Positions 10,924-21,709 of a DNA stretch of 64,000 nucleotides are shown piece by piece. Made by a program: the position numbers and the translations under genes. How positions within the stretch are numbered: position 1 is the first letter of the stretch; each line of letters opens with the position of its first letter. The stretch is taken from contig CAJNDS010002118.1 of assembly GCA_905221605.1 (NCBI GenBank), forward strand, positions 124,001 through 188,000, in the 5' to 3' direction. The DNA is from Symbiodinium natans (lineage: Eukaryota > Sar > Dinophyceae > Suessiales > Symbiodiniaceae). Under the pieces are notes generated by a model. It was not told the DNA's origin. It ran no database searches and saw only the letters and a program-made list of their open reading frames with translations.

Positions 10924-10980
10924 TCGCCGGCGCTGGATCTGTGGGCAGCCTTGGCTGGGGCCGACAAACCAAACACCTTT
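10924..10980 (+). CDS. Exon with telomere-overlapping donor
   Basis: Acceptor GACGCAAG, 19 codons SPALDLWAALAGADKPNTF, donor GTGAGTTTAGGG. The canonical GTGAGT site shares its last bases with the first TTTAGGG of a nine-unit array: direct evidence that the array is intronic. Confidence 0.7.
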
Positions 10981-11064
10981 GTGAGTTTAGGGTTTAGGGT
11001 TTAGGGTTTAGGGTTTAGGGTTTAGGGTTTAGGGTTTAGGGTTTAGACAGATAAAGCCTCAAGC

Positions 11065-11113
11065 CCAGGGACAGTTCACAGAGCGCCACAAGGTTTCCCA
11101 AGTCGTCCACGGC
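11065..11113 (-). CDS. Possible exon
   Basis: Acceptor ATGGCCGAG, reads AVDDLGNLVALCELSL, then a possible GC donor. Short, borders uncertain. Confidence 0.4.
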
Positions 11114-11221
11114 CTCGGCCATCGGCGCTTTTTCGGCTCAAGGCTTGGAGGGTTGAGGGTTGAGGGTTTAGGGTTTAGGGTTTAGGGTAACTTGGGGACC
11201 ACATGAACCTTAAACGGGTTT

Positions 11222-11335
11222 ACTAGACCCGGGAGTACCTAGGAATAAAAACGGTACCCTTTTTGGTTTTAAGGGGATTATAAGAGAACCCCAACCCTAC
11301 AAAAAGGAAAAAAGGGCCTACTCCCGGTCCTAGTT
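11222..11335. mobile_element. MITE-like family B, copy 1
   Basis: Ends ACTAGACCCGGGAGTACC and GGCCTACTCCCGGTCCTAGT. The core contains CCCTTTTTGGTTTTAAGGGGATT and CAACCCTACAAAAAGG. Related copies lie at 17552-17665, 34857-34970 and, partial, 61261-61340. Confidence 0.8.
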
Positions 11336-11939
11336 TATGGTTCATTCATAAACCTTACTATAGGAATTATCGTCGTATTGACCCCAATTTCCAGGGTTCG
11401 TGTGGTCCCGAAGGTAGGGCTTACAAGGATTTCAACGGCTTCTACTTGGGTTATAGTGATTTACGGGGCTTACAAGTGTTTACAAGGTTTTACAAGGCTT
11501 AAAGGGTTTTGTAAATCTTGATAGGGTGTTTATGATGGTTATTGGATTTAGAGGGCTTCTAGAGTGAACGGGGCTCGTATGGGGTTTAGGGTTTAGGGGC
11601 GTTGTGGACTTTTTGGCTCAGGGTGTTTGTTCTGGGCTTTGGCGCCCCTCTCTGGACCTAACCCCTGTGCACCTCAAGGCAACTCAACAAGACCTTAAAC
11701 CCCAAGGGCCCTAGACCGCTAAACTGCAGCTATGAACCCCAACATCCCTAACTACAAGCCACCCCAAACCCTAAACCCTGAACCCTAAACCCTAAAAACC
11801 CTAGACCGACATCCATGGCCTTGCGCTGGTTTGGGGTTGGTAGGGTTCAGGGCGAGGGTTATCAGCTTAGGGTTTAGGGTTGAAAGGCTAAAGCCTCAAC
11901 CAAGAACACTGCTGAAGGCCGAGAACTGCGCAACGAAGC

Positions 11940-12078
11940 AATCCCCTCCCCCTAATATTAACCCCCCCTACCCCCCAATACTAAAAACCCCCCATGAGAC
12001 TATAATATAACTATAATGGGGGGTATTTAATATACAGGGTAGGGGGGTGGGGGGGTTGAATATTAGGGGGAGGGGATT
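11940..12078. mobile_element. MITE-like element with 37-bp inverted ends
   Basis: The left end (from AATCCCCTCCCCCTAATATT) is matched by its reverse complement at the right end over about 37 bp, with an AT-rich core. It has no coding capacity. Its right end supplies the TAA that closes the minus-strand exon 12077-12324. Confidence 0.8.
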
Positions 12079-12324
12079 AGTCATCCCAAGCTGCCGTTGC
12101 TGCACAAGCATGCCGCCGGGTCAAAATGGTGCAACAGAGCCAGCGCCCGGAAGTGGCGATGTGCACACAACAGTACTGGGCGCTCAGCTCGTACTCACCC
12201 TGCTTCGTGCACCGGCGTCGCTTTGCGGAGAAGTGCACGGCACACCCGACCAGCCCTGCCTCGGTGATGTGGCTTGTCCGGAGAAGAGAGGCCACTCGTG
12301 TGACATCGAATCTGTATGCGTCCT
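12077..12324 (-). CDS. Exon, Cys-rich unknown protein
   Basis: Acceptor TTCGGCTGAG, then 81 codons beginning DAYRFDVTRVASLLRTSHIT and containing VGCAVHFSAKRRRC and YCCVHIATSGRWLCC, ending in TAA at 12077-12079. The cysteines are irregular, so no zinc motif is claimed. The stop lies inside the end of the MITE-like element 11940-12078, so the original end may have been replaced. Confidence 0.6.
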
Positions 12325-12768
12325 CTCAGCCGAAGGTTCTCAAACCCTACCTGCCGGACCTAGATGACTTGCAAATCCAATTTATTTGTCTTCTCTCTTT
12401 TATTTAGATGTCCATTGCCAATTGATAGGCGCTCGGTCTTATTCTTATTCCAAGCTCCTGTATTCTATAATTTGTAACTTTCAAGAAGGGGCTCGCAAAA
12501 ATATGCCCGCGGGCTCACTTAATTGGATTGACAAGAATGGGCCCGCGGGAAAAGGACTTCATTTATCTATCTGAATACTCAGGAATGCTGCCATTGAAAG
12601 TGTTTGCAACCAAAAACAATACGGACCCTAAACCCTAAGCCCTAAACCCTAAACCCTAAACCCTAAAGCCCCAAACCCTAATAAAACATGAACAATGAAC
12701 CCCCAGCCGGTACGAACTCCTTAGGGGCAAAACCGCAAAATGTTACGATCCGAAACCCTGAACTAAAA

Positions 12769-12872
12769 ATTGCTTAAGAACCCTCAAAAAAATTAAAATG
12801 AAAATCCCTGAATTGACCTCATAAGGAATGCTCAGTTTTTGATTTTTTTTGGGGGGGGTTCTTGAGCAAATA
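12769..12872. mobile_element. MITE-like family E, copy 1
   Basis: Ends ATTGCTTAAGAACCCTC and GGGTTCTTGAGCAAA, with CCTCATAAGGAATG in the middle. Related to 63048-63166. Confidence 0.75.
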
Positions 12873-13164
12873 TTAGTGAACACTGTTGGGGGCCCCGTAG
12901 ACGGTGACCCCTAAACACTAAATCCCTAAACCCTAAACCCCAACACCCCTAAACCCTGAATCCCTAATCCCTAAACCCTACACCCTAAACCCTAAACCCT
13001 AAGCCCTTCCTAGTTTTTGGGGCTTTGGGATTTACGTGATCAGCACTGCATCCCCAAGCTCGTGGACTGAAACCCCCAAAAAGGGCATTAGGGCTTTAGG
13101 GGGTTTAGGGTTTAGGGTTTGGGGTTTAGGGTTTAGGGTTTAGGGTTTAGGGTTTAGGGCTGCT

Positions 13165-13275
13165 ATGAACCCTGAGGGTCCATGTACTTAAATACGGAGT
13201 ACTTGGGCCTTAAAGTACCTGCTATATATGGACTTTGGGGCCCAAGTGTATAATAAGAAGGCGCATGGACCCTTA
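13165..13275. mobile_element. MITE-like family G, copy 2
   Basis: Inverted ends CCTGAGGGTCCATGTACTTA and GCGCATGGACCCTTAGGG around CTTGGGCCTTAAAG and CTTTGGGGCCCAAGTG. Confidence 0.65.
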
Positions 13276-13417
13276 GGGCTTTAGGGGTTCTGAGGGGGGT
13301 TTAGAGTTTTACGTGCTAGGAGATTTCGGATTCTTTTCTTGGGAGGGGCGGGGTTTAGGGCTTCGAGTTTCAAATTCTAGTCATAGCTAGTGAATGTACA
13401 TGACCGCAACTCAAGGC

Positions 13418-13514
13418 TTCATGTTGGCCCGCGCGGCGTAGACGTGGGAGATCCAGTGCACCACGTCTTTGTCGTCGGAAGGGCTCATGGGGTGAATGAG
13501 ACCGCCTTCATGTC
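13418..13514 (-). CDS. Exon, unknown protein
   Basis: Acceptor CAAGCCCAG, reads HEGGLIHPMSPSDDKDVVHW-ISHVYAARANM, GC donor (GCCTTGAG). Protein-like throughout. It does not join in phase to the exon at 14512-14594, so another exon lies between or they belong to different genes. Confidence 0.65.
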
Positions 13515-13731
13515 CTGGGCTTGGGGGGGCTCTTAGCCCTATAAGCCCAGAACCCAAAAGCCCTAACTCTAAACGCTAAACCCTAAACCCTAAACCCTAA
13601 GCCTTAAGCCAATTAGCCCTAAGCCCTAAGACCTAAGACCTAAGACCTAAACCAGATGTGAGGGCTGAACGCCCAAACACGCGCGAAATCCGGAACGCAA
13701 AGCCCAAATCCCACATGGAGTAGAAATTTCT

Positions 13732-13733
13732 AC

Positions 13734-13813
<80 letters not shown>

Positions 13814-13814
13814 C
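13732..13814 (+). repeat. (AGT)n microsatellite
   Basis: About 27 consecutive TAG/AGT trinucleotides. Confidence 0.97.
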
Positions 13815-14511
13815 GGTACTACGGACGTGAGGTCATGATTCATATGAAAGTGAGACTACTAAGCACACAAACCAGGAACACTACATCAAGTGCTGAGGAC
13901 AAGAATGTCGATCAGCATGAATTTTACTAGTTGAAACCCTAACCCTAAACCCTAAACCCTAGAGTCCCCCAAAAAGACACCCCTCAAATGCGATCCCAGC
14001 CCACCCAATCCCCACCCCCCTTGAGGTATTAGGGTTTAGGGGGGGAGGGGGGGGGGGGTGGGAGTTGGGACATCGGGTCCCTATACATGGTCAAAGAAGG
14101 GTTTAGACATCTGGACCTGACTATAGACCTGAATCACCCTAGTCACCCTGTTTACCCTTAGTTACACCCTGAACCCTAAACCCAAACACCTATAACACGA
14201 ACTACCTTATGAAGCCCTACACCCTAGCTATCCTATTCAGACCTCGATGAATGTCTAAACCCTAAACCAGAAATAGGCCCCAAACCCCAACCACACTAAT
14301 TAAAAAACAGCCTTATGCCCTGAACCCCAAGCCCGAAAGCCCTAAACACTATACCCTAAAGCCCAAACCCTCAAGCCCTAAACCCCAAACCCCAAAACAC
14401 AAGTCCACTTCAACCCTACACCCCTAACCCCTAACCCCAAAGAATCAACTCCCCAAACCACTCCCCAAACCCCTAAACCCAAAAGCCAAGAGCTCTAAAA
14501 CCGTGAAAAAC

Positions 14512-14594
14512 TGCCAAGTCTCCCGGTGTGGCCCCGATGCCCACCACGATGGTGGCGGTGGTGCCGTCCAGCAGCAAGTAAGGGCTGTGCTTGC
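14512..14594 (-). CDS. Exon of the KHSPY family, copy 2
   Basis: Acceptor GTAGCACAG, reads KHSPYLLLDGTTATIVVGIG-ATPGDLA, donor GTTTTTCACGG. It aligns without gaps to the exon at 29477-29590 (16 of 27 positions identical), so the two are paralogous exons on the same strand 15 kb apart. Confidence 0.7.
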
Positions 14595-15390
14595 CTGTGC
14601 TACGGGCTTAGGGCTTAGGTCTTGGCTTAGGGTTCAGGGTTCAGAGCTTCGGGTTTAGGGTTCGGGTATAGGGCTGCGCAGGTTTTAGCTGCTCAGGGTT
14701 GCAGGGATTTGTGTCGATAGGGTTCAGGGTCAGGGGTTAGGGCGTCTTATTTCTAGACCTTGGGGTAGTATTTGGCATTTATCGAGGGAGATGTCGGGTC
14801 TCTAGCCTTGGGAGGAAAGGCATGGTTCAGCCCCAAAAGCCTGAACAAAAGAGCCAACACCTCAAACTACCCCTGAGCCCTAAATCCCCGATCACCCCAA
14901 ACCCGAAAACCTAAATCCCAAACCCCAAAAGACCTAAACCAGAAAGATCCCTCAACCCCTAAACTCTATAAACACATAAAGCCAAATCGCCCTAAAACCC
15001 CGTAGAAACCCAGAGCCCTATTGAAACCATCAAACCGTGGGTGTGGACACCTCACAAACTTGAACCGCTCTGAGGACAGGTACTGTACAAGGCCTTACAC
15101 GGGCATGTGCGAAAACAATAGGCCGTGACATACATCAAGACAAAACAACGCTTTTGGTAGGAATACCCAAGAAGGTACAACCCTAGTGTAAAGGGTATGG
15201 TGAATCTGCTGCTCTTAAACCCAATAAGGGAAACTGCAAAATATCCCAAGCGCCTGCCTAGCTAAGGAACAATTCGTAGCTATCCTCAGAAAACCCGAGA
15301 ACTCTGAAAGCCCCCCCAAGACACCGACCCCCTGTTTCTAGGGTTTAGAGTTTAGGGTCGAAACCCCCGCGCTTGAGCTGCCGCAGTTCG

Positions 15391-15546
15391 GTTAGGGTTT
15401 AGGGTTTAGGGTTCAGGGTTCAGGGTTTAGGGTTTAGGGTTTAGGGTTTAGGGTTTAGGGTTTAGGGTTTAGGGTTTAAGGTTTAGGGTTTAGGGTTTAG
15501 GGTTTAGGGTTTACGGTTTAGGGTTTAGGGTTTAGGGTTTAGTTTA
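15391..15546 (+). repeat. Long TTTAGGG array
   Basis: About 22 units, mostly perfect, with a few single-base variants. It lies on the 3' side of minus-strand coding sequence at 15658-15841. Confidence 0.95.
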
Positions 15547-15657
15547 ATGTTTAGGGTTGTGAAGACTTCATCTTTCTTCTTCTTCTTCGTTTGCTCCAGG
15601 TCCATGATCCAGCCGAAATGGTTAACCGCTTGGAGCTCCAACTGTTGAAGGCAACAC

Positions 15658-15841
15658 CTGAGGACGAATCGGCAAGGCTGCTCTCCTGAGCGTATTGTTT
15701 CTTGCTTGTCCCCATCCAAACTTGCGGGCGGTTCGGGCACATCGTTCAGTTGTGGCCGGCGGCTTGTTGTCGGGTGTTTCAGCGTGCTTTGTGTCAGGCT
15801 CGGCTTCTGGTTGCTAGCCCCGCTCTCGCTGGGAGGCATTC
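15658..15841 (-). CDS. Exon, frame ambiguous
   Basis: Acceptor GCTGAAGGCAG and donor GTGTTGCC after TCCTCAG bound 184 nt. Two frames look coding: one reads MPPSESGASNQKPSLTQSTL and on, another ends VWMGTSKKQYAQESSLADSS. A frame continuing past the donor reaches 15525. I cannot decide without transcripts. Confidence 0.45.
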
Positions 15842-15893
15842 CTGCCTTCAGCAAGCATTGGACACCGCAGAACACTTCATTGGCCTGGGCAGT

Positions 15894-16007
15894 TTAGCGG
15901 TGTAATAGTTGTTTAGTACTATAGGGCAACAAGCCGCAACAGCCTGCAGGATCTTGGCTCTGCCATCTGCACGGATACCTACCACAGGTGCTGCACCGTT
16001 CTGGCTC
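15894..16007 (-). CDS. Terminal exon, Cys-rich
   Basis: Strong acceptor (TTTTCCTTCCCCAAAG), 37 codons starting EPERCSTCGRYPCRWQSQDP and ending KQLLHR, TAA at 15894-15896. CxxCx4C suggests metal binding, but too little is present to name a domain. It lies about 50 nt upstream of exon 15658-15841 on the same strand, so either it ends a separate gene or the stop is spliced out. Confidence 0.45.
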   Translation of the reverse strand, partial: EPERCSTCGRYPCRWQSQDPAGCCGLLPYSTKQLLHR

Positions 16008-16310
16008 CTTTGGGGAAGGAAAATGGGAGAACGAAATCTACTGCAAAATCACAGAAAGGGGTGGAAGCCTAGACCCTAACCCCTACAGTAAACCCCTACT
16101 GTAGCCCCCTTAACCCCTAAACCCCTAAAACCCCTAAAACCCCTAAACCCCTGAACCCCTAAACCCCTAAACCCCAAACCGCGGCCCTGTGCCCCCTAAT
16201 CTTTCTTTGTCATTGCTAAATTTTTTTGGTATTTGACTTATTATATGATTATGGGTCAAAGCCCTGAAACCTAAACCCTAAACCTATGATACACAAAACC
16301 TCACTTGCAG

Positions 16311-16354
16311 GAGCCCTGCCCGAAGGGCCCAAGGACCCTCCTACCGAGGGACAG
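16311..16354 (+). CDS. Small exon
   Basis: Acceptor CTCACTTGCAG, reads ALPEGPKDPPTEGQ, donor GTGCCTCC. Confidence 0.45.
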
Positions 16355-16611
16355 GTGCCTCCTCGCTCGGAAGGGTTCTGGGTCTCAATTCCTTGGGTTT
16401 TGAGGGCCCAAGATGGCCAAAGTACCCCAAATACCCTAAAACCCTAAACCCTAGCCCTAAACCCTAGCCCTAAACCCTAGCCCTAAACCCCAATTCAAAC
16501 CCTGAGCCAAAGGCTCAAACCCCAAGCCCCAAACCCTCATAGGCTGCCTGTGGGATCAGTCTTAGGCTGGAAGTTCTCGCGACGCTGCAGCTCCCCTTGG
16601 GACGCTGCACC

Positions 16612-16752
16612 GGGGTTTGGGGGTTTGGGGGTTTGGGGGTTTGGGGGTTTGGGGGTTTGGGGGTTTGGGGGTTTGGGGGTTTGGGGGTTTGGGGGTTTGG
16701 GGGTTTGGGGGTTTGGGGGTTTGGGGGTTTGGGGGTTTGGGGGTTTGGGGGG
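16612..16752 (+). repeat. TTTGGGGG 8-mer array
   Basis: About 17 units of an 8-bp G-rich variant (TTTGGGGG), grading into TTTAGGG and then a long G-run at 16853-16880. It resembles a ciliate-like telomere motif but is probably a local variant of the TTTAGGG family. Confidence 0.9.
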
Positions 16753-17551
16753 GGTTGGGGGGTTTGGGGTTTTTTCGGTTTAGGGTTTAGGGTTTAAGGT
16801 TTAGGGCTTAGGGCCTAGGGCCTAGGGCTTAGGGCTTAGGGCTTAGGGTTTTCGGGGGGGGGGGGGGGGGGGGGGGGGGGGAAGTGGGTTTCGGGTTCAG
16901 GGGTTTGGGTTCTGTTCTTTTTTGGGGTAATATGACTATAGTTGGGTTCAGAAGTGCGGTTAGAATTGGTTCGTAAGTTCAGTCACAACAGGGTTCAGAA
17001 GAACACTTGGTTGTGCTTTCTTTCTGCAAGGGCAGTTGCAACTGAGTGGTTTGTACGCACCCCTAAACCCTAAACCCTAAGCCCTAAACCCGAAACCCTA
17101 AACCCTAAACCCTAGCTGAAGCTCTGTCAAGAAGGTGTTGGGGGTATCCTACGCGCCTAAAACTCTTGGGTTGATGCGTAGCATGGGTTGAGGGCTTCGG
17201 GTTTAGAGTCTGGGGTTTCGGGTTCGGGGTTCGGGCTTCAGGGTGTTACAAATGAAGATTAGCAAGTGCTGGTTCAGCCTTTAGGGTGAACGTTCGCTCA
17301 TTCTCGGAACGGCCTTGAGGGATGTGGGTCTCGACACCGAGAAACATCTATCTATCTCTCTCTCAATATATATATATAGGTACACACACACAACGACATG
17401 TATATGGCGTATGAAATAAAAGATCCTAAGCCCGAAGCTTTAGACCCTAGTACACACACAAAGAGATGCTTTCGCCACCCTTACGTACCTGTTGATGCTT
17501 ATATCACGACCCTGTAGCCTGAAGACCCAGAAGAGCATCTAGACGCATAGA

Positions 17552-17665
17552 AACTAAACCCAGGAGCAACCTGGAATAAACGGCGCCCTTTTGGGTTTGA
17601 ATCAAGGGCTTAGAAGGGAAGCTAAACCCTAACAAAAGGAATTAGGGCCTCCAGCTCCTAGATTG
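17552..17665. mobile_element. MITE-like family B, copy 2
   Basis: Ends AACTAAACCCAGGAGCAACC and GGCCTCCAGCTCCTAGATT, with the same core layout as the copy at 11222-11335 but more diverged. Confidence 0.65.
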
Positions 17666-18817
17666 AATGGCCTAGAGTTTTAATCAAAGCGTTAGGAGTT
17701 TTGGACAATACTTGAAAGGCTCCCGAGTCCCTGCAATACTTTGAACTTCCCCAAGGGGTTGAGGGTTTAGGGTCTAGGGTTTAGGTTTTAGGGACACATC
17801 CGCAGTTTGTTTTCTACAAGAAAACGCCCGAAACCCTCGAACCTGAACCCCTCCGCTTCCCAGAAACCCTATGCATTCTACGCTGGTTTAAGGTTTCGGG
17901 TTTATAAGTTTTAGGATGTAGGGTTCATAAGGTCTAGGGTTCATAAGGTTTAGGGTGCATAAGGTTCAGAGTTTAGGTAGGATGGCCCTTAAACCTTCTG
18001 AAACAAATTCAATAAACATGATCCTCTTAAGCCCAGTAAGGGAAAAGACAAAATGCCCTAAGGGCCTAGCTTGATAAGGTTTTAGGGGGTTTTAGGGTTT
18101 AGGGTTCATAAGGTTTAAAGTTCATAATTCATAAGGTTTATAAGGTTTTAGGGCTCACAAGGTTTTGGGTTTAGGGCTCATAAGGTTGTAGAGTTGAGGG
18201 TTGAGGGCAGCCCCGGCGGGCCTGTGAAGGCCTGGCACGCGGAGACCTGGGCAGCTGGGGAGGGGGGGTAGGGTTCAGGGTTTAGGACTTGGGGTTTAGG
18301 GCTTAGGGTTTAGGGTTCGGAGCTTGGGGCCCCTAAACCCTAGTAATCCTAGTGGCCGTGGCGCTTGTTCATGGGTTTTTGGTGCATGTTGGCCCCTGAT
18401 GTTGGGACGGCCGTCGTCCTATTATAGGGTTTTTGGGATGTTTCCCCTCAATACTAACAGTCCTGATACTAGCAATTCTTAAAGGGAGCAAAATTGGGGG
18501 TAATTACTATAATTTGTATTGAGGAGCTGTTAGTATATATTATAGGGTTCTTAAGGGCGGGGTTCAAGAGGGGTACCTAGGAATCTTAGGGAAGCTTAGG
18601 GAGCCTGAGGCAGTAAGTAGGGTGTATTCAGGAAACCTTGGGTTACATACCCCCCCTTGAACCCCCTCCCTCGAGAACCCTAGAATCCTTGGGTCGCCAG
18701 ACACTGCTGCTTCGCCCCTGCCTCTTGTTGGTGTTAGCGTTTTTTTTTTTCGTTAAGGCAACGGTCGCTACTCATTGCAGTGCAAAGGAGCTCCCGGAGT
18801 CTATCCCGAAACTGATT

Positions 18818-18863
18818 CTTGGCTGCACTTAGGAGGGTAGCTATAAATGATATTTTTAGCTGC
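18818..18863 (+). repeat. Dispersed 105-bp repeat, truncated copy
   Basis: Matches the first 46 bp of the family, then switches abruptly to TAGGGTTTGGGGTTTAGGG after TTTTTAGCTGC. The second half is missing and telomere-like sequence starts at the break. Confidence 0.8.
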
Positions 18864-19146
18864 TAGGGTTTGGGGTTTAGGGTATAGCGGAGGTTCTTGG
18901 AAACCTATAACCCCAGTTATAAGTCTACTTATACCCTACCTGGGGGACTTGGGGGCGCTTTTCAGTACAGCAGCTCTAAACTAAGTACCCTGAACCTCCA
19001 AGTATAGCCCTGCAAGTTTAAGTTTGGGTCTAGAGTTTGGCGTTTATGTTTACCCTCAACCTAGGGTTTATAGGGTTCATAGGCTTTTGGGTTTAGATCC
19101 CCAAGCCTGAGAACCCTGACACTCTGAAGTTCTTCAGAGAGCCTCA

Positions 19147-19256
19147 CCTTGGGGACGAAATGAACCCTAAAATAGGGTCATATACCCTACACGACTATAA
19201 TTTCTATTAGGGTATATGAACCATAAACCCTTTTAGGGTTCATTTAGTCCCCAAGG
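19147..19256. mobile_element. MITE-like foldback, 110 bp
   Basis: Ends ACCTTGGGGACGAAATGAAC and its near complement (GGTTCATTTAGTCCCCAAGG). A second inner pair, GGTCATATACCCTA / TAGGGTATATGAACC, makes almost the whole element one hairpin. A related end occurs near 11189-11212. Confidence 0.85.
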
Positions 19257-19600
19257 CAAGCCCTGCTGTAGGCCTTCAACCTGAAACCCTCAACTCTTGA
19301 ACCCCGAGCCTTATGAATCCCGAACCCTCTAACGGCCCTTAACCCTGTTCCTCCCTTGAACTCGTGAAACCCTTGTAAACCCTAAACACCAACCCCCCCC
19401 CCCCCCCCCCCCCCCCCCAACCCTAAACCCTAAACCCTGAACCCAAACCACCAAAGCCCAAACCCCATGCCCTAAATCCTAAACCATAAACCCCATACCC
19501 GGCATCATAAACCCTAATCCCCAGTCCCCAAGCCCCCAAACTCGAAACCCCAAACCCCTAAACCCTAAACCCTACACCCAAAACGCCAAATTTGCAACAC

Positions 19601-19636
19601 CAAGTCTCCGATGTCCCCTCCTCGCAGTGCCGGAGC
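19601..19636 (-). CDS. Small exon
   Basis: Very good acceptor (CTCGTCTTGTCCTTCCCAG), 12 codons APALRGGDIGDL, donor GTGTTGC. Confidence 0.5.
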
Positions 19637-20108
19637 CTGGGAAGGACAAGACGAGCTCCAAAGTGTTGCCAGGTTTAGGGTTTAGGGTTTGGGGTTTAGG
19701 GCTTCGGGTCTGGAATTTGGGGTTTAGGGTTTAGGGGTTTAGAGTTTAGGGTTTACGAAGAGTTCAGGGTTTGTGTAAGGTTTACTCCCTTCCCTCCACT
19801 GTGCTACTGTGTTTTGAGAATCTCAACCCTAAACCCTAAACCCTAAACCCTAAACCCTAAACCTTCTATCCATATGCCATCTTTTGGGAGGCTTGGGGCC
19901 TGGCTTAGGGCCTAGTGCCCACCATGGCTTGCACACCATGTACTTTGGAGGGCTACGGGCAAATCAAACCCTAAACCCTAAACCCTAGACCCTAGACCCT
20001 AAACCCTAAACCCTAAACCCTAAACCCTAAACCCTAAACCCTAAACCCTAAACCCTACGCTGCTTACCCCTATATCCGAAAGAGCCCGAAAGCCAGCATG
20101 CCTAGGGC

Positions 20109-20153
20109 TTTTGTGGCTCTCACGGCTTCGGGTTCGGAGGGTCTTGGACTCTT
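20109..20153 (-). CDS. Small exon
   Basis: Acceptor GCCTTTCAG, reads KSPRPSEPEAVRATK, GC donor (GCCCTAGGC). Confidence 0.4.
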
Positions 20154-20260
20154 CTGAAAGGCGTCTAGTTAGGGTTTAGGGTTTAGGGTTTAGGGTTTAG
20201 GGTTTAGGGTTTAGGGTTTAGGGTTTAGGGTTTAGGGTTTAGGGTTTAGGGTTTAGCGAC

Positions 20261-20303
20261 TTGGGGCTTCGTTGGGATCAAGGTGCTCAACTCTTCTGAG
20301 GCT
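20261..20303 (-). CDS. Small exon (second of a pair)
   Basis: Acceptor AAGCAAG, reads SLRRVEHLDPNEAP, donor GTCGCTAAACCC running into a CCCTAAA-sense array. It joins in phase to exon 20595-20642. Confidence 0.5.
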
Positions 20304-20594
20304 CTTGCTTGGGGTTTCTTCTTGGAGGCCAGGGTTTAGGGTTTGGGGTTTAGGGTTTTAGGGTTTTAGGGTTTTAGGATTCTAGGGTTTTAGGGTTTTA
20401 GGGTTTTAGGAATGTAGGGTTTTAGGATTCAGGGTTTAGCTACACATCCCCCCCACGAAAATGATTCCCAACACCAAATTGGGCGGACATCAGCCAGAAA
20501 ATAAAGCTGCATGTTTAGGGTTTAGGGTTTAGGGTTTAGGGTTTAGGGTTTAGGGTTTAGGGTTTAGGGTTTAGGGTTTAGGGTTTAGGGTCAC

Positions 20595-20642
20595 TGTGTA
20601 AGCCTTGTTTGGGCCATGTTTCTTGGAGATTGGCATGCCACG
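20595..20642 (-). CDS. Small exon (first of a pair)
   Basis: Acceptor CTCCAAGAAG, exactly 16 codons RGMPISKKHGPNKAYT, donor GTGACCCTAAACCC. The 291-nt GT-AG intron to exon 20261-20303 consists largely of telomere-like arrays. Confidence 0.65.
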
Positions 20643-20775
20643 CTTCTTGGAGGCCCTAAACCCCTAAACCCGAACCCCCAAACCCCAAAAGGGGTTTAGG
20701 GTTTAGGGTTTAGGGTTTTAGGGTTTTAGGGTTCAGGGTTTAGCTGTTCAGGGTTTAGGGTTTGGGGTTTAGAAC

Positions 20776-20892
20776 TCTTATAGGGTAGTTACATGGGCCC
20801 TGAATCTGAAGTATGGGCCCTTGGGTTGTACAGGGAGTCTAAGGCGTAAATCAGGGGGGGTACATATTAAGGGACCATGTAACTACCCTAAC
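20776..20892. mobile_element. MITE-like foldback
   Basis: Inverted ends TTATAGGGTAGTTACATGG and CCATGTAACTACCCTAA. Inside is an inverted arrangement of GGGCCC-rich sequence. Confidence 0.8.
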
Positions 20893-20994
20893 AGCTCTAA
20901 ACCCTGAACCCTGAACCCTAAACCCTAAACCCTAAACCCTAAATCCTAAACCCTAAACCCTAAACCCCTACACCCTAAACCCTAAACCCAAAAC

Positions 20995-21088
20995 CTCCCC
21001 GGCAGCCTGCAGCCGCCTGTCGCGCCAGGCGCCGCCGCCCCGGCGCCCACGGCAACCACAGCGCTTCGCCAGAGCCCGTGGAGGTTGC
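20995..21088 (-). CDS. Exon, unknown protein
   Basis: Acceptor TGGCGCAAAG, reads NLHGLWRSAVVAVGAGAAAP-GATGGCRLPG, donor GTTTTGGGTTTAGGG. High GC. The Ala/Gly-rich hydrophobic stretch could be part of a membrane or transit segment (speculative). Confidence 0.5.
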
Positions 21089-21320
21089 CTTTGCGCCATG
21101 TCTTGGGTTTAGGGCTTATAGGGTTTAGGGTTTAGGGTTTATAGGGTTTATAAAAGGTTTAGGGTTTAGGGCTTAGGGTTTTGGGTTTAGGGTTTCCGCA
21201 TTTAGTGTGTAGGGACCCAAACTGGAACCGAAAACAAACACACACAAACGGACACCGGCTGCAGACCAGGAACCCATCTACGTGCTCATGTCCTAGGACC
21301 ATACCGTGGGGTACCGCCAC

Positions 21321-21655
21321 TTGCGTGACGTTTCCGGGTTCGGAAAGGGATCTCGGCCTGCAGCATTTCTGCCATCGCAGCCTTGACGTCTTTGGTCTCG
21401 TCCTCCTGCTCTCCGAACTGCACCGCGACTGTCCGTCGTACTACTGGCAATCCTCCGATGTCTTCGTCAGTCAGTGATCGGACGGCCGTCTGCCGAGGAT
21501 GACTCAAGGAGGCCAGACGCGGTGGTTCGCATGTACGTACACTCGAGCTTGCGGAGGGTCGGCTCGAGCGCAACTGCCCAATCGGCATCATCCGCAAGAG
21601 AGGCAGATCGCGCATCGCGGACCAGAATACGAAGCCTGATAGGCTCGCTTGGGCC
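21321..21655 (-). CDS. Coding region in two frames, unknown protein
   Basis: Two adjoining frames look protein-coding. From the acceptor GTATGAAAG one reads GPSEPIRLRILVRDARSASL and on to EPTLRKLECTYMRTTASG. After about 21490 another frame reads SLTDEDIGGLPVVRRTVAVQ, EQEDETKDVKAAMAEMLQAE and RTRKRHA up to a GTGGCGG donor. A short intron (for example about 85 nt from GTTGCGCTC to CTCGGCAG) would join them; a one-base indel is the alternative. Acidic and helical at the C-terminal end. Function unknown. Confidence 0.6.
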
Positions 21656-21709
21656 CTTTCATACGCCTTGCGGCGTCCGACAGCAATGTCGGCGTGATTG
21701 AACAACTCC

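Larger units (their letters stand above)
16380..19590. other. Stretch without convincing exons
   Basis: Holds the TTTGGGGG array, a G-run, degenerate telomere-like units, MITE-like elements at 17552-17665 and 19147-19256, a family F relative at 18883-19010, AT-rich foldback sequence at 18420-18560 and the truncated dispersed repeat. A weak exon-like island at 16548-16584 (minus, RRENFQPKTDPT) and one near 18195-18255 were not convincing enough to list. Confidence 0.5.

Noticed and set aside
16550-16797. Gly/Phe/Trp repeat protein from the TTTGGGGG array
   Set aside because: Translation of a simple 8-bp repeat; all frames give low-complexity peptides.
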